DNA of 64,000 bases from Amphiura filiformis. Its lineage: Eukaryota; Echinodermata; Ophiuroidea; Amphilepidida; Amphiuridae. The stretch lies in assembly GCF_039555335.1 (NCBI RefSeq), contig NC_092636.1:59771991-59835990 (forward strand), read 5' to 3'. Under the pieces are notes generated by a model. It made no database searches. It was given only the letters and a program-made list of their open reading frames with translations, and had not been told where the DNA came from. A program made the translations under genes and the position numbers. Positions within the stretch are counted from its first letter, which is position 1; each line of letters starts with the position of its first letter. This document shows, in pieces, positions 46,101-54,867 of the stretch.

Positions 46101-49100
46101 TTTTGGTTAGTCGTGTAGCGTCATAGGGGTACCATGGTAGGGACACTTGCTCCCCAACTGCAGTGAAATGTTTGGAATGTTCTATTGTAAATAGCCAACA
46201 ACAGGTGTGCCCCCTTAATCCGGCTCTACCCTTAATCCGACTCGATGCCCCAATCGGATGAGTCACGCTACACTTTTGATTGTGGCTGTAATCAAAGAAA
46301 TATCAATGAGGGGTCAAAGACTCAAAGTAGCCGCGTGCAGAGTTGCATTTATAGGAATATGCCGCTAAGATGCTGATTAAGAGTGTTTTGTCTTTATAGA
46401 TACCTGGTGCGCATATGATTTTAATGGATCGTATTAACGACAAAGCAAAGATACATCAAGAGAATTCAACTCCACCTATTATGACAGAGGAAGAACTGAT
46501 AACCATCATAGGAACTATCCCCTCACATCGCATTGAGACACCGCGTGAAATTGATGAAGGTAACAGACGGTTTGCGCGTTCCCTAAAATACAACACTCCT
46601 GCCTTAAATTAAGATTACATGCATGTACCGTGCGAAATCGTAGGCATATTGCTAATTCATGTAAAAATGTGACACTCCTCGTTTGAATTTCTTGGTAGCT
46701 GTTCAATACCTTCAGGACTGTGGTAGAGTGCTTTGCGTAACCGACCATACCTACCGACTGACACGACTGTATTTCCTAGACCCTTCGTGGTTATGTGATG
46801 CCCTCATGGACGCGATGCATGTCAAGAACAGTTCTTACGAGCAAGAACTACCTGAGGGTATCGTAGCCACGGAGCGTCTGAAAGCCATCGGTAAACAGCA
46901 CGGATTTTCTGAGGACACCGTGGAAGACTATCTGCAGTTACTAGCTCGATTCGAAATCGCATTTCCACACTCGGAAGGAAGGTAAGCCTAAAATGGTACT
47001 CTCATTGCAAAATAGCGTGTCCTTAAGACACATATAATTGTGAGGTTTAGTTACGATGTGCTATTGTGCAGAAATTGAGTTGATCTGGGTCAAATGCGCA
47101 TATGCTGAATACGGAAATCGCGCCCCGTGCATGACAACCATTCAGCCCTCCGTCTGCAACCTGTTGTCTTGATCCCAACCGGTTTGTGCTCTTTCGTTTG
47201 TTTAGTGACGAAAGAGACCAAGCCGTTTGGGACCTAGACTACATACCCCTCGTCCCAAAAATTAATAAATGTCAATTAGCTTTTAGGGTACAATAAATCT
47301 GTAAGAGCTACCCTAGCAAACACAAAAACGTTTTAAAAACGTTTTAAATAAGTTATATTTTGGCTTTTGGTTTAGGTAAAAACGTTTTAATAACATTAAA
47401 ATGTCAGGTTATATAAAGGTCATGATAATGTTTTAAAACGTTTTTTATGAACACACACTACAACAATATTTTTAAATGTTTTCAAAAAATGTTATTGTAA
47501 ATTATTTTTGCAAACATTTTTGCCAAATATTGTGTCAATACTTAAATAACATTATGTTAAAATATTTGAACCCAGCAAACACAGAAATGTTCTTAAAATG
47601 TTTTTTTCAAAACCTTTTAATAACATTTAAATGTCGGGTTATATAAAGGTCATGAAAACGTTTTTAAAACGTTATTGAAAATATTTTGGGCAAACATTTT
47701 TCGTTTAGAATTGTTTGTATCAAGTTGTCAAGAATGTTTTTTGGAATGTTATTAAAACGTTTTTATACCCTTTATATAACCCGACATTTAAACGTTTTCT
47801 GTAAAACATTTTAGTTTGCTGAGCAGTAGATTATCAAAAAATGTTTTTTAAGGTTATGAAAACGTTTTATACTCTTATATTTTATACCCTTTATATAACC
47901 CGACATTTAAACATTTTCTGACAACCTTTTTAACCTTTTGCGAATGAGGTCGAAAACGTTTTGTGTTTGCTGGGACAAAGTTTAACATTGGACATAAATG
48001 CCCGACTTGGAGTTCAGGAAATTGATGTTCACATTTCATGAGTGTTTTTCACATATGATGGCTGGGTTACTGTTAAGCGTAACGTAGACCTATTAAGATA
48101 ATATATCAAATCTATAAATTATATTGAATCGTCTGAGGTACATTTCAACTTCCTTTAATATGTACAACAAAAGGCATGTGACGAATACCGTTTCACCCGT
48201 CTGAAGGTACAGACGTGTAAGAAAAACATTGTGATTGTGAAAAGCAATAACCCGTGACCTTGGATACCACTTTTTTCATTAACCATTTCCATAGACATCT
48301 GATTGTGTCCAAGCTGCCTTCCGCGTTGGTCATGGATCCCACATCCAGCTCAACCTGTTTTGACACCCTCTACCGATGGTATAAGATGCCCGATGTACCA
48401 GCTGGATTCTGGAGTAGACTTGTGTCACGGATAAGAAAAGATATCAAACGTATCAATGATGAGTACCGGAATCTAGAACACGCTCCATCTTTTCTCAGGT
48501 GATTTATGTAAAAACACGATGATCTAAAAATGGACTATCGCCGGAATTATCTCGGTCCCAGCCGATTGGTGTTCCTCCGTCACTAAACAACCGTCTGGCA
48601 ACAACCCGTGAAATGACGATCGCTGATTGGTTAATGAAATTCCAAATAAAACTGTTTCAAGTTCAATTGTAGTCTTGGTCCCAGCCGATTTGTGCTCCTT
48701 CGTCACTAAACAAACCGTCTGGCGACAACCTCATAGTACGTCTTTTCTGATTGGCTGAACATCAACGCCATAAATACTGGCGTTAAATTTTGCTGTCAAT
48801 CAACGCTGGGCTTCTGCGCATGCAGTGGTTGATGGACAGCTATGCGGTTACATAAATCCACACAATGTACGTGAGTACGCGCTGCAAGTTGCGTACATGA
48901 AAGGCGATATCGGCCGATCGGCGCCTCAGTGGCTGCTATTAGCTAGCGTACATTTTTCATTTGCGGTATCTACAAAGACTACAAATAGTGTCACTTACAC
49001 AAGTCACGTCCTATAGCCAATTGAAAACAGTTTTATTTGGAAATCCATTAACCAATCAGCGATTGTCATTTCAGGGTTGTCGCCAGACGGTTTGTTTAGT

Positions 49101-52100
49101 GACGGAGGAACACAAACCGGCTGGGACCGAGACAAGTTCAATTGGCTAGAGGACGTGACTTGTGCAAGTGACACTAAACATAATAGGCCCCGCACTATTT
49201 GTAGATACCGCAAACGCAAAATATACGCTAGCTTAGCAGCCACTGAGGCGCCAATCATTTAATATCGCCTTTCATGTCAGCGACTCGCAGCGAGTACTCA
49301 CGTACGTTGTGTGGAGAGCTGTGGATCTATGTAACCGAATAGCTGTCCATCAATATCTGTGTGTCCATTAACCGCTGCATGCGCTGAAGCCCAGCGCTGA
49401 TTGACAGCCAATTCTCAGTCTTAACATTTTATGATGACGATGATTGGCCAAAGAAAAGACGTACTATGAGGTTGTTGCCAGACGGTTTGTTTAGTGACAA
49501 AGGATCACAAATCGGCTGGGACCGAGACTGTCGCCGGAAAGACGACCAGACCTGCGCGTTTATGGAAATAAAATTAGAATAAATGTTGGTGACTTATAGT
49601 ATGCTACACGGTCTACACCTGAATTTGCAAAAAGTATAAATCCGCTACCGTGATGAAACAGAATCATTTTGCTTTAACAAGGTGCGCTACCGTAGTGTTG
49701 AACCGTGTGGATGGTTGGGGTGAGGTTAACGGATTGACAAAGCACAACACTTTTCTTGCGTGGATTTGAAACTTTTATGACCTCGAGCTGTATAGCTTTT
49801 GCGATTCGAAACCGTTACCGCATTAGCATTGTGCCTTGTGATCATTTTACTTGTCCTAACCCAATTCAAAATATAAAGTCTTGAGTATGACGCCGATAAC
49901 ATTCCGTTGTCGACAATGTTACTTCTGCTGCTAATGTTAGTGATGGTTGTGGCCATTAAACTGTGTTTAATTAATCTCAATCATTGTTTTATTTAAATCC
50001 ACACACTTTTATGTAGTCACGGTCCTCTGCACCTGAAGGAAGCTTATATAGCTGTAGCACAGCGTGACATATTCATCCGACACAGCGATGGAGAAATTAG
50101 GGTAGAACCGATGCGATTTCCAGACGGGTATTCGGGTATCCGGTTGACCGTACGTTGTCGACATAAAAGGTTTCGTCCTATGGGATATCTTGTCAGTCAC
50201 ATTGAAAATCTGATTGACGAATGGTATCCAGGTAAATCAAGTCATGTTGTTGTTTATGATATAATTACTGCAAAATACCTGGTCATGTTTCATAATGTGT
50301 ATTATTATTTTTATTATTATTAGTGTTCTCATTATTATTATCATCATTATTGTTATCATTATTTAAATATCATTTGTGTTATTATCACAGCTCTGAGAGA
50401 TGGCAATTCAATTCGCTGCCTGATACCCTGTACTGTTTGTATGACAATAACACCTAAAATGGACGTGGATAGTAACAACAACGAAATCGGTCAATGCCAC
50501 ATCTTTCCTCTCGGGAATCTAGCTGTTTCAGCAACTATTCGTAAAGCTTCAAGCGTAATATGCCAACATCACAAGGATATCCCCGTTCCACTGAAAGATC
50601 TCGTACCTGATCTTTTCCTTGACGATCTAGACATTCATCATTTGGATTATAGCAAATTGGAGAGCACTGATAAACTTGGTCAGGGTGGATTTGGCGTGGT
50701 ATTGTCGGCAAGATATCTAGGCCAACAGGTGGCGCTGAAGCGATTACTTACGAAAGTATACGATCGATCATCAGAAATATCAGAAGAAGAAGTGTATGCA
50801 GTTCTAGACTGCATTCCAAAATTACGCGTAGAGGTAGCCATGATGTGCCGTCTTCACCATCCATATATTCTAAAACTGATCGGAGTCTCCATACAAAATC
50901 TCAGCTTTATTATGGAGTTTGCCCCTTTAGGAGATCTACATTCGGAAGTAAATCGGCAATACCGATCGCGTAAATCGGACCATTTCTCTCGTACAATCGT
51001 CCACGGGACTCTTCTTCCCAAAGTGATAACCTACAAAATCTGCCGACAGATCATCATGGCGCTTGAATACATGCATGGAAAGAAGGTGATACACACAGAT
51101 ATAAAGACGGATAACGTGTTACTCTTTTCACTTGATCCAAGAGATCGGATCAACGTGAAGCTGGCTGATTATGGAATCGCACACAGCTTGGATGAAATAG
51201 GCGTAAGAGGATTTGGTGGGCTCCACGTGTTCTGTGCTCCGGAAATAATGGCGGGAAAAGCATTCAAAGAAAAGGCAAGACGAGTGATAACAAAAATAAA
51301 GCTGTATTCAAATAATTGATGCCCAATAATTGTCAGTGAATTTTGACAAGACTGTCCTGGTTTCTCTTCTTGTTTGACATTTCGCTTGTCCGACATTATA
51401 ATCACTTCTGTTGAGACAATCAACAACAAAGTCGAGTCGAGAACGAGTGGATTTTCGAACAAACAAGTCAACTAGACTTCCTTGTCAAAACAATGGTTAA
51501 GGTCGTTGCCTTTGAGGCAAAAGGGTCCCGGGTTCAAATTATGTAGGTCATTTCAAGTATATAGGTACTATCACTATGTGGTTACCATAAGTATTTAAAT
51601 ATTCATTTACACTCTGCGCGTAACAACAACATCCATATTCACATCCGCATACTATAAGGCTCTAAATGTGATCATGTGCACGGGAGGTCAAATTCGTTCA
51701 TTGCAAAATGCTTATTACCTTTATGTTCATCAGGTGGATATTTTCTCTTGGAATGCTGATCTACCATGTCATGAGCGGTGTTGTGCCATTCCACGAAATA
51801 CCAGACTGCGTCCAGGTCAGGCAGATCATATCTGCTGGCACTCGACCACATTTTAGCCACCGAAACTACAAAATGATACCACACTTCGACTACTTGAAAG
51901 ATGCTTTGGAATCATGTTGGCAAAACAGTCCCCACACTCGCCCATCAGCGTCGGAATTGCATGAGGTTATGAGACATCCAAGTTTCTTATGTTTGGAACA
52001 TGCAATGACAGCATCAGGAGATAGAGATGCAATCTTATATGCAAATTCATCACTCGAATATCAGGTAGGCTTATGTTCTTGATCTCAAGATATTTCTTTC

Positions 52101-54788
52101 TTTGTTAATTGAGAAGATAAACAGCTGGTTATATTCAAAGGTCTTTAGGCGACCTGGTACTACACTCTGATAAATTTTGTGACTAATTTTGCATTTTTCT
52201 CAAAAAATAACTACACACTGGTAACAAAAGTTATGTATGTACCTGAAAGATCAGTGTCTTTGAAAAGAGCAGTTGCAGACATACACAGGTGATGAGTACA
52301 TCCCGCTTATTGTGCGGGGCGATACATTCAAAGATAATGTGTACCCATTGCTATGGTAAGTAAACGGGTTACGTAACTAATTCTACGGCTAATTGGTCGT
52401 CATATTGCATCATCCTGACTTTTGAGGGCGTTTTTGCTATGATCGCAACCCCTACTCGTCGTATCCGCCAAAGTTATTTCACAGGATATACGGATTATAT
52501 GAATGAATGTATAAATAAATGAATGAATGAATGAATGAATGAATGAATGAATGAATGAATGAATGAATTAATAAACGAATAAAAAAAATTACGGCAATTT
52601 CTATGTACATTGCATCTATACATATTTTATTACTTAGACTGATGAAGACCATTGCATATTTCAATGGCAAGGAGATGGCGAAAGAAGATGCTTTACTAAG
52701 TATGAAACAGGCACAATGACGGAGAGGAGAGAAACATTTCCTGGGGATCGAGTTACTTGCGCCATGGCACATGCAAATACCCATGTCCTAGGAATAATGG
52801 TAGGAGCAAATTACGCATTTTCCGCAGAGATTTTCCGTATGTCGAACAAAGTTTTTTTTTTCATTCCATTGACATAATGTTTCTTATAAGATACATGGCA
52901 TTTTTGTTTTTAAGGACAGGCTTTTTATTGAAGTATTGATGGCCACATATTGTACAAATTTTAAGAAAATAAAATAGCTTAAAACTGAATGAAAACTCAA
53001 TGTCCACTTTCCTCATAAACCCAGATTTTAAATACCCTTTTAAAAAAAAAACCGCCCAAGAATTAAGAACGAGCACTTTGTTTTTCATAAAATTGGCAAG
53101 TTGTGGTATTCGAACATAGAGGTGTGTCGTGTTTCACTAATAAGAATTTGTCCTTTCTATTATAAAATTTATGCTTTAAGCTATAAAATAGCCGCTTGAA
53201 ATAAAGGTGCATCAATTTGCCATATGTTTCATCACCGAAAGCTTTTAATATCCAAGTCGAGTGATTTAGCATCTCAAATTGTTAGATATTGCAATTTGTA
53301 TGGCTTTTGATTTAGGACCAGTCAGGACGTAAAGCTATTGACATCTATGTATACAATGAAGGTCATGGGCAAAGATGGCGACTCTCTCACTCTGCAAGAC
53401 GCAAAGTAGGATATACAGTAAGCTCTCTATGCTGTAGTTTGGACACCAAGAACCAGGTAATGCATTTAAGACATAATATTGTATACCTTTAGGAAAACAT
53501 GGGATGCTGAGTTGATCCTGGGTGCGATGGTTACTTCTAGATGTTGGATGATTGAATACTGTGTCTTGCGTTTGCTCATTTTCTTCTGTGCCTAACAATT
53601 TGAAATTTGTTCGGCGCCTGACGAAATTTAATAATGAAATAATAAAACGAAAGAAAAAACCAACAGTTACCATTTTGCTTATAATTTTGCACACTGGGTC
53701 GAACCTGTATAACTCCAAGGTGTATATTCTTCTATTTCATTTGAAATCTGCCCTGTTCCTGTGGAAGTCCACAAAGAGAATTATGTTTTTCAAATGGAAT
53801 TGTTAAGGTTATTTATTTTGAAACTAATACTCCCCTTGTATATGGTTTTATCTATATCTTCCAAAGAGTGAGTATTTCAAAAGGAAGCTACCCAATTATC
53901 TATTCTATTTGAAATCCATACTCCCTCTTTGGAAGAAATTATCTATATCTTCCACAGGGGGAGTGTGGATTTAACTAAAATAGCCCATTTTATTCACTTC
54001 TACAGATCAAGTACTTATTTGTCGGTCAGGAGAATGGAACAGTTTCCATCTTCAAACCAACTTCAGTAGCTTTGTCATCCGCCAACGTGTTGTCATTTCA
54101 CCACGATCCGAAGATTCTGACGCTGAGCATCACTCCGCAAACCTGCGTTTGTATGAGTCCGTCAACCGATAACAGCCGTATGATTGTCGGTTGCGGTAAC
54201 AAACTGAAATTTATAACAACTAAAGAACTTCTTGTAGAATATGTTTCGATAACCGTGTCCAACAATGAAGATGACATCGTGGAGAGTATCGTAGTGCGGG
54301 ATGACGACATTTGGTGCTTTATATCAGAGTCATCTATGATTGGCTGCTACAGTATGGAACGTAAGGAGTTACGTACAGCAATAGACACTAGTGAGAATGT
54401 GTACGGAAGGTCATGCGCTTCACAGATTCACAACAATTGCGGCATGCCACCATTCTGTACTTCAAATGCTTTGACGGTTGGAGCGGTGTTAAAAGTAAAT
54501 GATACGCTTTGGATAGGCAGAAGCGATGGCAGTATACTGGTTATCAATATCGACAGAAACGTGTCTCCTGAAAAGGGCATCGGATATCCGCTAGCTGTTC
54601 TAACAACCGATTTGATGTCAAACCAAAGTCGACGGAATATTGGTGCAATACGCAAGCTGTATCTTAGTACGAAGAGTATTGTCGCATATGCAGATACAGC
54701 GGAGCGCAACGAGAGGCGGTTGGTTGTTTGGGAAAAGTGGGGCAACAAAGAATTCAAATATTTTCTTGATATGGATGACGTATTGTAA
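33345..54788 (+). CDS. LRRK: LRRK-like ROCO kinase, gene B (16 exons, stop codon seen)
   Basis: Paralogue of gene A on the other strand. In order it codes about 8 LRRs, Roc (P-loop GPE-KSGKT, G3 WDLKG, G4 GTHLD), COR, kinase (LGQGGFGVV, VALK, HTD, DYG, APE) and WD40, with stop TAA at 54786. Exons sum to about 1,528 codons. Exon phases match gene A nearly throughout. It lacks the equivalents of two LRR exons of A, and no ankyrin exon is seen upstream. The intron after the main kinase exon has a GC donor, and the exon at 51734 is two bases short of the frame expected from gene A. It may therefore be a damaged copy, an assembly error or a variant. By family it would be a dimeric Roc-COR controlled kinase. 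Its 5' end is uncertain. Confidence 0.9.
33708..34780 (-). mobile_element. LINE fragment (RTE/Jockey-like reverse transcriptase)
   Basis: Minus-strand frames carry KGVRQGCSASPYLF, then LRYGDDTTLL (the Y-x-DD active site), LKLNVKKTKLLV and FKYLGSVKTSNANC, followed by a broken C-terminal part. It is truncated at the 5' end, with several frame breaks in the tail. 41-bp direct repeats (33708-33748 and 34740-34780, 3 mismatches) flank it. It sits in the first intron of gene B. Confidence 0.85.
35111..35314 (+). CDS. LRRK-B exon: LRRs
   Basis: 204 bp, acceptor ttgcag|, donor gtataa. It codes LESLDLSNNLFETFP, LSNLVMKNNRISQLP and LRNLDLSHNLL, matching the last three of the four LRRs in gene A exon 18806-19077. 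The step from the previous exon skips four to five LRRs present in A. Confidence 0.92.
35767..35958 (+). CDS. LRRK-B exon: LRRs
   Basis: 192 bp, acceptor tttcag|, donor gtaaga, phase 2 in and out. It starts with a basic then acidic linker (KRWFRRQEDDE) and codes LISLNLSNNPIMDIP and LQVLKLDG. Counterpart of gene A exon 16293-16436. Confidence 0.9.
36215..36437 (+). CDS. LRRK-B exon: LRR end and first half of Roc P-loop
   Basis: 223 bp, acceptor tgtag|, donor gtgtgt, ending in phase 0. It codes LERLPKELGKLNNLHRLSL, then the beta strand MKLIIIGPE that opens the P-loop. The split point equals that of gene A exon 15661-15892. Confidence 0.92.
36638..36748 (+). CDS. LRRK-B exon: second half of Roc P-loop
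   Basis: 111 bp, acceptor ccag|, donor gtaaga, phase 0 both ends. It starts KSGKTHLVTRL, completing Walker A. At 37 codons it is shorter than the 52-codon counterpart in A, and the switch I stretch is reduced. Confidence 0.9.
37160..37800. repeat. Dispersed repeat, unoccupied copy
   Basis: ttctcttataaatgcatcta, cacagtttccacctcgatac, tcaagtgttcccttcatcca and gtcattaaatgaaagagcac recur in order at 56195-56730. The family is unknown. Confidence 0.75.
38203..38376 (+). CDS. LRRK-B exon: Roc G3 region
   Basis: 174 bp, acceptor tacag|, donor gtaatt, phase 0 both ends. It codes GEIQFTVWDLKGG (G3) and AMYILVWDLRNGKEEI. It is followed by the largest intron of the gene (about 7.4 kb), which is full of mobile elements. 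Confidence 0.93.
38632..40199. mobile_element. Element with ~205-bp terminal inverted repeats
   Basis: The left arm (38632-38836: tacagcctgtctcaaaaaaa through cacaattgtgccactttta) pairs with the right arm (39994-40199). TA at each edge. It contains a nested hAT-like insert. No transposase frame. It lies in the long intron of gene B. Confidence 0.9.
38906..39303. mobile_element. 398-bp hAT-like element nested in the previous one
   Basis: Ends cagtggcgtagccag and ctggctacgccactg. A perfect 8-bp target duplication atgcactc at 38898-38905 and 39304-39311. G-rich interior, no transposase. Confidence 0.93.
41125..41205 (-). repeat. tRNA-like sequence (SINE or tRNA pseudogene)
   Basis: Minus strand: ttggcttagtgatactatcc as an A-box-like D arm, then gacgggttcgattcccacc as a T arm with the B box. 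The acceptor stem does not pair well, so it is not called a working tRNA. Confidence 0.5.
41340..41505. repeat. (AAAT)n microsatellite
   Basis: About 35 units of aaat in two blocks. Confidence 0.95.
41577..41650 (-). repeat. tRNA-Leu/Ser-like sequence (degenerate)
   Basis: Minus strand: atggcctagcggtctaaggc, like the D arm of tRNA-Leu or tRNA-Ser, and cgcttgttcgaaaccg as the T arm. Stem pairing is poor. Confidence 0.5.
41860..42330 (-). repeat. Dispersed repeat, intact copy
   Basis: Minus-strand order ttggggcgtttttc, aaatttgatatttttggtga, gcgacatgccaaagacaaat, cataccta-cgtta, gactgcattttggcgttttc and gatatctggt matches 54868-55640. The family is unknown. Confidence 0.7.
43028..43181. repeat. 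(CTTT)n microsatellite
   Basis: About 38 ctttc-type units with one interruption. The long Phe/Leu/Ser frames over it are artefacts. Confidence 0.96.
43190..45780. other. Intron of LRRK-B, mostly unassigned
   Basis: Apart from the small element at 44168-44466 I see no exon, RNA gene or recognised repeat here. The short open frames lack homology or splice support. Confidence 0.5.
44168..44466. mobile_element. 300-bp inverted-repeat element (TA-type MITE)
   Basis: tagcccccgaatgaaaagta at the left pairs with the right end (catttcattcgggggcta). The arms of about 95 bp include gtgtgaattttatagccgaa. TA at both edges. Confidence 0.85.
45781..46065 (+). CDS. LRRK-B exon: Roc G4
   Basis: 285 bp, acceptor tttcag|, donor gtacgt, phase 0 both ends. 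It codes SRIIIAGTHLDKIRG, with the THxD base-recognition motif, and ends in NLKRLLFCTASN before a basic turn. Counterpart of gene A exon 13792-14049. Confidence 0.93.
46400..46559 (+). CDS. LRRK-B exon: Roc-COR junction
   Basis: 160 bp, acceptor tatag|, donor gtaaca, phase 0 in and one base over. It starts IPGAHMILMDRINDK and has TEEELITIIGTIP, matching gene A exon 12371-12557 (TEAELAATIEQMP). Confidence 0.9.
46699..46981 (+). CDS. LRRK-B exon: COR core
   Basis: 283 bp, acceptor ggtag|, donor gtaagc. It codes YLQDCGRVLCVTDHTYRL and RLYFLDPSWLCDALMD, the COR signature, and ends DYLQLLARFEIAFP like gene A exon 11976-12252. Confidence 0.95.
47313..47974. mobile_element. Inverted-repeat element, CAGCAAACACA family, copy 2
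   Basis: Ends ctagcaaacac and gtgtttgctggg. Read on the minus strand, its right end matches the start of copy 1 through gaaaacgtttaaatgtcggg (gaaaatg... in this copy). It lies in the gene B intron between the two COR exons. Confidence 0.8.
48295..48498 (+). CDS. LRRK-B exon: COR C-terminal half, part 1
   Basis: 204 bp, acceptor catag|, donor gtgatt. It codes PSALVMDP and RWYKMPDVPAGFWSRLVSRI, then a basic helix. A self-complementary 1-kb element starts about 40 bp after the exon. Confidence 0.93.
48538..49546. mobile_element. Self-complementary 1-kb element
   Basis: atcgccgga at both ends in inverted order, then ctcggtcccagccgattgg against its reverse. A second inner set of the same motif plus gtttagtgacg and ccgtctggcgacaacc gives nested inverted repeats. 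It fills most of a gene B intron. A related piece is at 47170-47245. Confidence 0.8.
50017..50231 (+). CDS. LRRK-B exon: COR C-terminal half, part 2
   Basis: 215 bp, acceptor tgtag|, donor gtaaat. It codes DIFIRHSDGEIRVEPM and GYLVSHIENLIDEWYPG. Same phases as gene A exon 9281-9483. Confidence 0.93.
50300..50375. repeat. ATT-rich microsatellite
   Basis: tattattatttttattatta and attattatcatcattatt just before the main kinase exon of gene B. Confidence 0.85.
50391..51274 (+). CDS. LRRK-B exon: kinase domain, main part
   Basis: 884 bp, acceptor tcacag|, phase 0 out. It codes a Cys pair lead-in (CLIPCTVC), then LGQGGFGVVLSARYLG, VALKRL with the beta3 Lys, a short acidic stretch in place of the long insert of gene A, LRVEVAMMCRLHHP with the alphaC Glu, VIHTDIKTDN catalytic loop, LADYGIA and CAPEIM. 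The exon ends AFKEK before gcaaga, a GC donor, where gene A has AFDEK before GT. The HRD Arg is Thr. Confidence 0.93.
51490..51545 (+). repeat. tRNA-derived SINE-like sequence in the kinase intron of LRRK-B
   Basis: atggttaaggtcgttgcctt (A box) and gtcccgggttcaaatt (B box) at the spacing of a tRNA. There is no clear acceptor stem. Confidence 0.5.
51734..52064 (+). CDS. LRRK-B exon: kinase C-lobe, frame disturbed near its start
   Basis: 331 bp after atcag|, donor gtaggc. The reading frame from about base 15 on gives GMLIYHVMSGVVPFH, then CWQNSPHTRPS, a good kinase end that joins the next exon in phase. The first bases read VDIFS in the frame set by the previous exon, then the frame slips: two bases are missing, at a CT-rich spot, against gene A exon 7220-7543. 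This may be a real mutation or a sequence error. Confidence 0.85.
52497..52572. repeat. (GAAT)n microsatellite
   Basis: About 17 units of gaat, in the intron before the first WD40 exon of gene B. Confidence 0.95.
52638..52799 (+). CDS. LRRK-B exon: WD40 part 1
   Basis: 162 bp, acceptor ttag|, donor gtagga, phase 0 both ends. It codes CIFQWQGDGERRCF and AMAHANTHVLGIM, the match of gene A exon 6535-6711. Confidence 0.87.
53316..53456 (+). CDS. LRRK-B exon: WD40 part 2
   Basis: 141 bp, acceptor tttag|, donor gtaatg, phase 0 both ends. It codes RKAIDIYVYNEGHGQRW and YTVSSLCCSLDTKNQ. It has the same place and phases as gene A exon 840-965. Confidence 0.85.
53805..53985. repeat. Small inverted/direct repeat around tatctatatcttcca
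   Basis: tatctatatcttcca occurs twice, with ggtagtg-free arms atactcccc / gggggagtgt inverted about it. It looks like a short MITE or SINE remnant before the last exon of gene B. Confidence 0.45.
54006..54788 (+). CDS. LRRK-B last exon: WD40 part 3 and stop
   Basis: 783 bp after tacag|, ending in TAA at 54786. It codes IKYLFVGQENGTVSIFK, MIVGCGNKLKFI, DDDIWCFISESSMIGCYS, DTLWIGRSDGSILVI and RRLVVWEKWGNKEF, successive blades of the LRRK WD40 domain. The protein ends DMDDVL. Mobile-element sequence begins within 100 bp of the stop. Confidence 0.93.
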   Translation: MKYLFVGQENGTVSIFKPTSVALSSANVLSFHHDPKILTLSITPQTCVCMSPSTDNSRMIVGCGNKLKFITTKELLVEYVSITVSNNEDDIVESIVVRDDDIWCFISESSMIGCYSMERKELRTAIDTSENVYGRSCASQIHNNCGMPPFCTSNALTVGAVLKVNDTLWIGRSDGSILVINIDRNVSPEKGIGYPLAVLTTDLMSNQSRRNIGAIRKLYLSTKSIVAYADTAERNERRLVVWEKWGNKEFKYFLDMDDVL

Positions 54789-54867
54789 GAACTACGACGT
54801 TTGCGCCCATTGCGATGCGACAGAGCGACAGGGGAAGCGACGAGTTGCCCCAAATCACAGCGCCAGG

